From the IMG/VR virus record IMGVR_UViG_3300023174_006137, positions 95,492 through 159,491 of that record: a DNA stretch of 64,000 bases, one strand, 5' to 3'. The notes beneath the pieces were generated by a model. It did not search any database. It saw nothing but the letters and a program-made list of their open reading frames with translations, and had not been told where the DNA came from. Shown in pieces: positions 40,819 to 46,229 of this stretch. Numbering within the stretch: the first letter of the stretch is position 1; every line of letters starts with the position of its first letter. Both the position numbers and the translations under genes were made by a program. The stretch is from a virus.

Positions 40819-41053
40819 TATTCAGAACGGGATTCGAACCCGCAAAGATTTCATAAATTATAACTTGGAAACCTGCTTCCTGAGTGTTTCCCAGTGCAAT
40901 CTGTTAACCTTGTGTTATAAACCCTCCACCCATTGGTCTTACAGCGGTTATTCACAACCATTCTTTGAATGCCTTTGGTAGTTAGTTAAAATCCCTCATT
41001 TTATGAGTATCCTTAGTGTTTTGGGACTGTTTTTCCTATTAAACTATCTGAAT
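40819..41053 (-). tRNA. Interrupted tRNA or tRNA-like gene with about 160 extra bases
   Basis: Acceptor ATTCAGA/TCTGAAT, D-arm GTTT/AAAC and T-arm GCGGG-TTCGAAT-CCCGT are intact, but 235 bases separate the two ends. The insert contains a GGAAAC/GTTTCC hairpin and no ORF. It may be a small self-splicing intron in the anticodon region; the anticodon could not be read. Confidence 0.6.
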
Positions 41054-41058
41054 ATTAG

Positions 41059-41143
41059 CGGTAGATACAGGATTCGAACCTGTGGAGCCCGAAGGCTCGG
41101 CAGTTTAGCAAACTGCTGGTATAGACCACTCACCCAATCTACC
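41059..41143 (-). tRNA. tRNA-Ser(GCT)
   Basis: Acceptor GGTAGAT/ATCTACC, anticodon stem GCAGT/ACTGC, loop TTGCTAA, variable arm GAGCC-TTCG-GGCTC, G73. It reads AGT/AGC; leader E has three AGT codons. Confidence 0.95.
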
Positions 41144-41146
41144 AAA

Positions 41147-41180
41147 ATAAAAAAGCCTCAGAAATAAATCCGAGGCTTTT
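41147..41180 (-). terminator. Attenuator terminator of tRNA operon E
   Basis: Stem AAAAGCCTC/GAGGCTTTT with a minus-strand T run before the first tRNA. TCGGATTT (41166-41173), in its 5' arm and loop, is complementary to AAATCCGA of the leader (41205-41212). Confidence 0.85.
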
Positions 41181-41198
41181 AGTATAGACAATACACTA

Positions 41199-41255
41199 TC
41201 ATCTTCGGATTTCGAAGTTAAAACTACTGCGACTAGAAGAAAATATTGTGTTCAT
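41199..41255 (-). CDS. Leader peptide of tRNA operon E (Ser/Arg-rich)
   Basis: An 18-residue ORF, MNTIFSSSRSSFNFEIRR. Its codons TCT x2, AGT x3, CGC and CGA are exactly those read by tRNA-Ser(GGA), tRNA-Ser(GCT) and tRNA-Arg(ACG) of this operon. The following AAATCCGA supplies the antiterminator. A CTAATATATAG box precedes the start. Confidence 0.85.
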   Translation of the reverse strand: MNTIFSSSRSSFNFEIRR

Positions 41256-41299
41256 ATACTATATATTAGTTTTTTATTTTTTGTTTTTATTTATTTTTA

Positions 41300-41329
41300 C
41301 AAAAGTAATATTTTTTTTGATTTTGCAAA
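41300..41329 (-). promoter_or_regulatory. Host-type promoter of tRNA operon E
   Basis: Minus-strand TTTG, 18 bases, TACTTTTG about 45 bases before the leader ATG. Confidence 0.75.
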
Positions 41330-41330
41330 A

Positions 41331-41861
41331 TTATCCAAACCTACTTAAAATAAAATCATCATCGTCATCATCGTCATCATCATTATCACTTTCGTCGATA
41401 ATATAATTTTCAATTTCCTTTTTTAATATATTACATTTTTCATAATTCTCGTTATATAATGCTTTAGCATATTCAGAATACAAAATTAAAAGATCGTCAT
41501 CATATTTACACAATTTGGAAATCTCATCATATAATTCATAATCCTTCATTTGTTCTGTATTATCATGTTCCAATTCATAATTATAAGTCATATTTTCTAT
41601 TTCTTCGTCAGTTTTATTTTCAAAATCTTTATCACGAAACCCTAATGCATATGCAAATTCTTTTATAGTTGGTATATTCTCAATATTTTCTTTTTTTAAT
41701 CTTTCCAAATATCCATCATACATTTGTTTCAAAGTAAATAAATCACCAGTTTTAAGATTTGATTGTTCTAGTTCATATCTTTTAAGAGATAAGTCAACTA
41801 TTTTTTGATTAAAAATAGACTCTTTTAATAAAAATAATTTATAATTGTTAATATATTTCAT
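41331..41861 (-). CDS. Unknown acidic protein with capsid-targeting-like N-terminus
   Basis: A 176-residue protein starting MKYINNYKLFLLKESIFN (LKE|S as a possible cleavage site). The body is helical. The C-terminus carries a run of nine Asp (DNDDDDDDDDD) before FILSRFG. An AAATATATAC box lies upstream. Such an acidic tail could bind cations or mimic nucleic acid; this is speculative. Confidence 0.6.
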   Translation of the reverse strand: MKYINNYKLFLLKESIFNQKIVDLSLKRYELEQSNLKTGDLFTLKQMYDGYLERLKKENIENIPTIKEFAYALGFRDKDFENKTDEEIENMTYNYELEHDNTEQMKDYELYDEISKLCKYDDDLLILYSEYAKALYNENYEKCNILKKEIENYIIDESDNDDDDDDDDDFILSRFG

Positions 41862-41952
41862 ATAAGTATATATTTATTTAAAAATATCATAAATATGCAA
41901 GCGTTCTATCCAATCCTTTAAATTATAATATAGATTATTTGTGAGTTCGTTG

Positions 41953-42025
41953 TCCGCCTGCCGGGAATCGAACCCGGCCCCATAGTTTAAAAGACTATTG
42001 CCTACAACCAGTTTGCTACAAGCGG
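41953..42025 (-). tRNA. tRNA-Lys(TTT)
   Basis: Acceptor CCGCTTG/CAGGCGG, anticodon stem ATAGT/ACTAT, loop CTTTTAA, T-loop TTCGATT, A73. Confidence 0.92.
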
Positions 42026-42034
42026 TTAAACTTG

Positions 42035-42109
42035 TGTCCCCAGTAGGATTCGAACCTACAACCCGTTGGTTAAAAGCCAACTACTCTAAGCCAATTGAGC
42101 TATGAGGAC
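42035..42109 (-). tRNA. tRNA-Lys(TTT), second copy
   Basis: Acceptor GTCCTCA/TGGGGAC, D-stem GCTC/GAGT, anticodon stem GTTGG/CCAAC, loop CTTTTAA, T-loop TTCGAAT. Confidence 0.94.
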
Positions 42110-42116
42110 TAATTTT

Positions 42117-42147
42117 GTTAAGCACTCACTACTAATTGGTGCTTAAC
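42117..42147. other. Hairpin in spacer between tRNA-Ser and tRNA-Lys
   Basis: A 9 bp stem GTTAAGCAC/GTGCTTAAC with a 13-base loop and no T run, so not a standard terminator. It may be a processing signal. Confidence 0.5.
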
Positions 42148-42196
42148 TAACCTGTTTCTGTTTTCGTTTTATTTGTTTCATACAATAATTTTTTTG

Positions 42197-42284
42197 CGGC
42201 AGATTAGAGAGTTCAACTCTAACAACGGATGATTACGTTCTAGCAATTTTCAAGATTGTGTACCTCAGTCAACTGGGATCTGCC
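42197..42284 (-). tRNA. tRNA-Ser(TGA)
   Basis: Acceptor GGCAGAT/ATCTGCC, anticodon stem CAAT/ATTG (4 bp), loop CTTGAAA, long variable arm AACG/CGTT, T-loop TTGAACT, G73. Confidence 0.88.
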
Positions 42285-42291
42285 ATTTCTG

Positions 42292-42375
42292 CGGAAGTTG
42301 ACGGACTCGAACCCTCACAGCTTTTACACCTTCACCGTTTTCAAAACGGCTAACTACTCCTAATTAGGAACTTCC
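42292..42375 (-). tRNA. tRNA-Ser(TGA), second copy
   Basis: Acceptor GGAAGTT/AACTTCC, anticodon stem CCGT/ACGG, loop TTTGAAA, variable region about 17 nt, T-loop TTCGAGT with one T-stem mismatch, G73. Leader F has TCA and TCG codons. Confidence 0.85.
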
Positions 42376-42380
42376 AATTG

Positions 42381-42457
42381 CACGGGTTGTAGGATTTTCA
42401 CCATTTAAACATTAACTTCCTTGCCGGAAGGTGTCTTAAATTTTAGACGAAACCCGT
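42381..42457 (-). tRNA. Degenerate tRNA-like gene overlapped by an endonuclease gene
   Basis: Acceptor ACGGGTT/AACCCGT and D-arm GTCT/AGAC are perfect. The anticodon arm CTTCC/GGAAG has only a 5-base loop, and the T-arm (GG-TGAAAAT-CC) is short. Its first 15 bases are the last codons of the HNH gene at 42443. Confidence 0.6.
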
Positions 42458-43315
42458 ATTTTTATATTGTTTTAACCATTTTCTTATTACAGCCTCACTT
42501 ACTCCAAATAATTTACCTGTTCCTGTATTTCCGTTTTCTTTAACAAGTTTCATTAATTCTTCATAAGAAGGTCTATTTTTCACTTTTCTTTGTTTTATAG
42601 AACTACATATTTTGCATAATTTGCTATCTTTTGATATAATTTTACCACAAAAACATTTTTTATGTGTTTTTTCATTTTTATATTCATCTAATTCTTTATC
42701 ATACAATCTTTTAGTTTTATTGCTCCCACAATTAGTTTCCAAGGTAGAATTGCAATTAGGACAAACTATTCTTAAATTTTCAAGACGATTATCATAAGCA
42801 TCACCATTTATATGATCAAGTATATGAACTATTTTAGAATCATTAAACCAATTTTCATCTTGTCCGCATATTTCACAAATTTTATTTTTTATACCTTCTT
42901 TATATAATTTATTTTTTATTACTTTTCTCGAAACAAAAGAATCTTTATTCAGTATATCATCCAAATTTAAAGAATTTTTTGGCTTATTGCCTAACTTAAA
43001 ACCAGATTCAAAATGCTCAATATCTATATTATATAATTTTATATATTTTTTAATTGTTTGAAAATTACCAGAACATCGTGGTGATAAACCTAATTTTATT
43101 ATACATTCTGTATAACTTTTACACTCTTCAACTAATTTTTCAAATTCTTCTTTATTTTCATAAATATATGTTCTTTTTAATTTCAATTTTTTTGCCATTT
43201 CTTGACATGCTCTTTTTGTTCTACCAATCATATTGGCACAATAATCAGCACCCATTTTTGGAAAAAAATCACATAATAACTCTTTTTCTTTTTCTAACCA
43301 TTCATTCGAACTCAT
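42443..43315 (-). CDS. HNH homing endonuclease with helix-turn-helix ends
   Basis: A 290-residue protein. The HNH core is CEICGQDENW, ILDHINGDAYDNRLENLRIVC and PNCNSTLET near residues 145-190. The N-terminal region (EWLEKEKELLCDFF) is Myb/SANT-like, and the C-terminus is a small HTH (TGKLFGVSEAVIRKWLKQ). It splits operon F between tRNA-Phe and the tRNA-like gene, and its last codons (TGFV-stop) overlap that gene's 5' end by 15 bases. Confidence 0.88.
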   Translation of the reverse strand: MSSNEWLEKEKELLCDFFPKMGADYCANMIGRTKRACQEMAKKLKLKRTYIYENKEEFEKLVEECKSYTECIIKLGLSPRCSGNFQTIKKYIKLYNIDIEHFESGFKLGNKPKNSLNLDDILNKDSFVSRKVIKNKLYKEGIKNKICEICGQDENWFNDSKIVHILDHINGDAYDNRLENLRIVCPNCNSTLETNCGSNKTKRLYDKELDEYKNEKTHKKCFCGKIISKDSKLCKICSSIKQRKVKNRPSYEELMKLVKENGNTGTGKLFGVSEAVIRKWLKQYKNTGFV

Positions 43316-43366
43316 ATTTTTACATTTGTTTAACTTATATATAAAAATATGAGTTCGCCCCTTTGG

Positions 43367-43438
43367 TGGTATCTACAGGTAACGATCCTGACTCTAATGT
43401 GCTTCAAACATTCGCTAATCCATCTCAGCTAAGATACC
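43367..43438 (-). tRNA. tRNA-Phe(GAA) with swapped T-loop
   Basis: Acceptor GGTATCT/AGATACC, anticodon stem AATGT/ACATT, loop TTGAAGC, T-stem CAGG/CCTG with loop ATCGTTA, A73. Confidence 0.9.
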
Positions 43439-43444
43439 ATATTG

Positions 43445-43515
43445 CACGAGTTACAGAAATCGAATCCGTTCGACAAGGGTTTTGGAGACCCTCCGGCTAC
43501 CTTAGCCTAACTCGT
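43445..43515 (-). tRNA. tRNA-Trp(CCA)
   Basis: Acceptor ACGAGTT/AACTCGT, anticodon stem AGGGT/ACCCT, loop CTCCAAA, T-arm ACGGA-TTCGATT-TCTGT, G73 as expected for Trp. Leader F has one TGG. Confidence 0.94.
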
Positions 43516-43521
43516 ATTTAG

Positions 43522-43612
43522 GGCGATATGTGGGATTCAAACCCACGGTGTTTGATACAATCTCATTCAGGGTCACAGCCTGATTCCTTCGTTCACTCGG
43601 ACCAATACCGCC
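43522..43612 (-). tRNA. tRNA-His(GTG) with encoded G-1 and long variable region
   Basis: Eight-base-pair acceptor including G-1:C73 (GGCGGTAT/ATATCGCC), anticodon stem TCAGG/CCTGA, loop CTGTGAC, T-arm GTGGG-TTTGAAT-CCCAC. The variable region is about 20 nt with a TTG/CAA stem, unusual for His. Confidence 0.9.
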
Positions 43613-43617
43613 ATTTT

Positions 43618-43671
43618 TACACTCTTCACCAGATTAACGGACTGGCTGCCATATAGGAAGTGAGTGTAAAA
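43618..43671 (-). ncRNA. Structured spacer element between the two tRNA-His genes
   Basis: A perfect 10 bp stem TTTTACACTC/GAGTGTAAAA encloses further pairs (TTC/GAA, CCAG/CTGG). It is not a tRNA and resembles the structured spacer at 32131-32194 in layout. A processing or regulatory role is possible. Confidence 0.5.
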
Positions 43672-43676
43672 CTCCG

Positions 43677-43750
43677 GGAGTAAGACGGGGATCGAACCCG
43701 CTGCCTCAGGTGCCACAAACCTGCGCTCTACCAAATGAGCTACCTACTCC
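43677..43750 (-). tRNA. tRNA-His(GTG), canonical
   Basis: Acceptor with encoded G-1:C73, GAGTAGG/CTTACTC, D-stem GCTC/GAGC, anticodon stem CAGGT/ACCTG, loop TTGTGGC, T-loop TTCGATC. Confidence 0.94.
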
Positions 43751-43756
43751 ATATAC

Positions 43757-43788
43757 AAAAAAAGCCGAACTATATAGTTCGGCTTTTT
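43757..43788 (-). terminator. Attenuator terminator of tRNA operon F
   Basis: Stem AAAAGCCGAACTA/TAGTTCGGCTTTT with minus-strand T run just before tRNA-His. Its 5' arm CCGAACT (43776-43782) is perfectly complementary to AGTTCGG of the leader (43843-43849). Confidence 0.88.
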
Positions 43789-43810
43789 ATTTCTTAAAAC
43801 AATAACTCTT

Positions 43811-43903
43811 TTATGAAGTCTTGTTATTGAAACATAACTCTACCGAACTCTGATTTCTAAACCAGAATTTAAACGAATGTTTATGTGAGCTAAAATGTTT
43901 CAT
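43811..43903 (-). CDS. Leader peptide of tRNA operon F (Lys/His/Phe/Ser/Trp-rich)
   Basis: A 30-residue ORF starting MKHFSSHKHSFKFWF, which after Met uses only Lys, His, Phe, Ser and Trp, the amino acids of the tRNAs behind it. The AGTTCGG antiterminator segment (in CAG AGT TCG) follows directly. The stop lies about 25 bases before the terminator stem. Confidence 0.9.
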   Translation of the reverse strand: MKHFSSHKHSFKFWFRNQSSVELCFNNKTS

Positions 43904-43952
43904 AAAATACTTTTTTAAAATTATTATTGTTTTTGTTTTTATTTTTATTTAG

Positions 43953-44024
43953 TAGCGGGGAGTGGACTTGAACCACTGATCTCTGGGTTATGAGCCCAGC
44001 AAGATGCCGCTTCTCTACCCCGCA
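43953..44024 (-). tRNA. Initiator tRNA-fMet(CAT)
   Basis: The anticodon stem CTGGG/CCCAG has the three G-C pairs of initiators and loop CTCATAA. Positions 1 and 72 are T and T, so unpaired, the other initiator hallmark. Acceptor otherwise GCGGGG/CCCCGC, T-loop TTCAAGT, A73. It lies between the operon F promoter and leader, outside attenuator control. Confidence 0.93.
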
Positions 44025-44057
44025 GTATGTCTTTTTTATTTGTTTTTTATTATAAAG

Positions 44058-44088
44058 CAAAAGTAAGAAAAAGTTTTTGATTTACAAA
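44058..44088 (-). promoter_or_regulatory. Host-type promoter of tRNA-fMet and operon F
   Basis: Minus-strand TTTG, 19 bases, TACTTTTG about 33 bases upstream of tRNA-fMet. Confidence 0.78.
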
Positions 44089-44141
44089 ATTTATTTTAAT
44101 TTTCTTTTCTTTTTTATCTTTACTTTCTTTGTTATTTTATA

Positions 44142-44172
44142 CAAAAATACAAAGAAGTTTTGAAATAACAAA
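44142..44172 (-). promoter_or_regulatory. Second, tandem host-type promoter upstream of operon F
   Basis: Minus-strand TTTG, 19 bases, TATTTTTG. With the promoter at 44058 it forms a tandem pair. Apart from the two promoters, the stretch 44025-44233 holds nothing recognisable. Confidence 0.65.
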
Positions 44173-44233
44173 ATTATTTTTATATTTTTATTTAATGTAT
44201 ATATTATATTTAAAATATGGTTTTTTGCACTTT

Positions 44234-44437
44234 TTAATCTAAAATCTGATTAATTTTTTCTTCTCTTATTATTGCCTTACATTTAAGGCAATATTGTGCT
44301 TCTATAGTTATCTCACCTCTAATGGCTTTTATTTCTATTTCCGAAAATTCATTACCAGTTTTAATAATAGTATTACATTGAGAACATAAAAGTGCACCCC
44401 TTCCACCATTAAATTTAAATTTTGCTTTATTCTTCAT
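44234..44437 (-). CDS. Zinc-ribbon protein with C-terminal RxxxINQIL tail
   Basis: From ATG at 44437 it has 67 residues: a CSQC...CLKC zinc ribbon and the tail IREEKINQILD. Its ATG overlaps the end of gene 44427, which carries a weaker tail, so the pair is translationally coupled. Confidence 0.7.
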   Translation of the reverse strand: MKNKAKFKFNGGRGALLCSQCNTIIKTGNEFSEIEIKAIRGEITIEAQYCLKCKAIIREEKINQILD

Positions 44438-44666
44438 TAAAAATTTGCTTAATTTTTCTTTCTCGCTCCAAAGAAATCCACCAATCACGATAATTGAGAT
44501 ATTCTTGCAGTAAAAATTCTATTTCAATTTCACAATACTTAACTAATATATAATCACTAGTTAATTCAATATGTTCTAATGTTATACCTTCTATTTCTTT
44601 TTTAGTATAACCCTGAAGTTCAATAATTTCTTGTAGGAAATTAATATGTATATCCTCTTTTGTCAT
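44427..44666 (-). CDS. Small protein with a divergent RxxxIxxIF tail
   Basis: A 79-residue helical protein (MTKEDIHINFLQEIIELQGY...) ending ERERKIKQIFNEE, the most divergent of the nine tails. No other domain was seen. Confidence 0.65.
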   Translation of the reverse strand: MTKEDIHINFLQEIIELQGYTKKEIEGITLEHIELTSDYILVKYCEIEIEFLLQEYLNYRDWWISLERERKIKQIFNEE

Positions 44667-44713
44667 AGATTTTGTAAAAGATCGGCAACATCATGATATA
44701 TAATAATACTATA

Positions 44714-44884
44714 TTATTTTAATAACTTTAATCTTAATTTTGCCTTATCATATTTTTCTTTTGTTTTCTCATATTCTTCCTTAGATACATTTGCTTTATA
44801 ATTAGCAGAATCTAATCTCTTTTTAAGGAAAACAATATAATCTTCGGTTTCTTTAATTATATCTTTAGTTTTTTTATTTTTCAT
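44714..44884 (-). CDS. Small lysine-rich coiled-coil protein
   Basis: A 56-residue ORF (MKNKKTKDIIKETEDYIVFL and onward, ending KAKLRLKLLK), almost entirely charged helix. It follows the methyltransferase-glycosyltransferase gene by 14 bases and is probably in its operon. Confidence 0.6.
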   Translation of the reverse strand: MKNKKTKDIIKETEDYIVFLKKRLDSANYKANVSKEEYEKTKEKYDKAKLRLKLLK

Positions 44885-44898
44885 TCTGAATTTTTTTT

Positions 44899-46197
44899 TT
44901 AAATCTCTGATAATTTATTCCAATTATAAATTGTATAAGGATTTTGATAAACATTACCGGAATTAAATAATTTATATTTAACTTTATGTTTGGATAACAA
45001 ATAAGGAAAGGATATTTGATCTTGTATAGAATAAATTGTATTATGAAAAAACCAATCTTTCATTATATTATAATCTTTGTTTTTAACAAGATTCTTAGAG
45101 TAAATAAAAAATCCCATATTAAAAAGATTATTATCAGTAAAATTACTGTCATTAAAATATAATTCAACTTGTTGTCTGATTGGCTCATTTTCATATCTAG
45201 AAATGATATAAGTATTATTTTTTATATTCATCTCATGTTCCATAAAATTTAACTCATCAAATATGCTACCTCTCTCTACATGTTTAAATAAACAAATATC
45301 ACAATCTTCTAACTCATCGACTATTTTATAAAAATCATTTGTTATTATTTCAAGTGGATAGTCAATCCAAACATAATAATCAGCTTCAACATTCATCCAT
45401 TCTAACATTTTAGGAATTTTACCTTTTAATCGTGGATGCAGAGACTTATCTCTTAGTGGAAAGTTACTATTAACATAGCATGCAGTTGTTATTTCATATT
45501 TATTGCTTTTTAGTTGTTCCGGTAGTTTAATTTCGGTATTTATTGCGTTTTTTCCAAAAAAACATGAAGAAATATGAATTCTCTTTTTTTTCTCACATAA
45601 GAAAAACATACACTCCGTCTGTAATTCAGCGTGATAGCCAGCAATAACATTGAATGTATCAGATAAGTAACTATATAGTTCATTAAAGTTCCATTCTCTA
45701 ACATGTGCTAAATTTATAGGTGGTCCATTCTCACAATCTTCATATCCACTAAAATGTTTTAAAACATCTCTATCGGGTGTTGATATAACTAAATATTTAA
45801 AATCCAATTTTGAGATATATTCTAAAAGATTATCAGGATCTATTATATGTTCAATAACATCGCTACAAATTACTAGATCACTTGATATTTTTTCTTCAGG
45901 AAAAAATTTACTAGTTTCTCCACTCAGTAACCATTTTCGATTAGGATACTTCGCATTTAGAAAACTAAAACAAGGCTCTGTTTCAATTCCAACTGTTTCG
46001 TTATCAGAGAAATATTTCATCAATTTGAATGCTGAACCACAACCTATATCAAGAACAGAATTAAAACTATTTTTTTCAACTAAAGTTTTGCAAAAGCTAT
46101 AAACCTCATTTTGTGATCCATCCGTGTAATATATATCATTATGATGTAATGGGTTATTATTAAATAAATAATCTTGTTTTATCTTATATCTTTTCAT
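44899..46197 (-). CDS. Methyltransferase fused to a DUF616/TOD1-like glycosyltransferase
   Basis: A 432-residue two-domain protein. Residues 1-205 form an AdoMet methyltransferase (VLDIGCGSAFKLMKYF, LVICSDVIEHIIDPDNLLEY). Residues 205-432 look like the DUF616 glycosyltransferase group: YYVWIDYPLEI, NLFNMGFFIYSKN and DWFFHNTIYSIQDQISFPYLL. It may add and cap a sugar on DNA, virion or host surface. It is clustered with the GT2-like gene at 46230. Confidence 0.75.
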   Translation of the reverse strand: MKRYKIKQDYLFNNNPLHHNDIYYTDGSQNEVYSFCKTLVEKNSFNSVLDIGCGSAFKLMKYFSDNETVGIETEPCFSFLNAKYPNRKWLLSGETSKFFPEEKISSDLVICSDVIEHIIDPDNLLEYISKLDFKYLVISTPDRDVLKHFSGYEDCENGPPINLAHVREWNFNELYSYLSDTFNVIAGYHAELQTECMFFLCEKKKRIHISSCFFGKNAINTEIKLPEQLKSNKYEITTACYVNSNFPLRDKSLHPRLKGKIPKMLEWMNVEADYYVWIDYPLEIITNDFYKIVDELEDCDICLFKHVERGSIFDELNFMEHEMNIKNNTYIISRYENEPIRQQVELYFNDSNFTDNNLFNMGFFIYSKNLVKNKDYNIMKDWFFHNTIYSIQDQISFPYLLSKHKVKYKLFNSGNVYQNPYTIYNWNKLSEI

Positions 46198-46229
46198 TTT
46201 AATTTTAATTTATATTGCCTTATTTAGTC

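Noticed and set aside
40819-41053. tmRNA partner for the phage SmpB
   Set aside because: No resume codon and tag ORF ending in the usual Ala-rich motif was found, and the acceptor lacks tmRNA consensus; it is treated as an interrupted tRNA-like gene.
43522-43750. Need for Thg1 to add G-1 to tRNA-His
   Set aside because: Both tRNA-His genes encode a G at -1 opposite C73 when aligned from the T-arm, so the classical reaction is not required for them.
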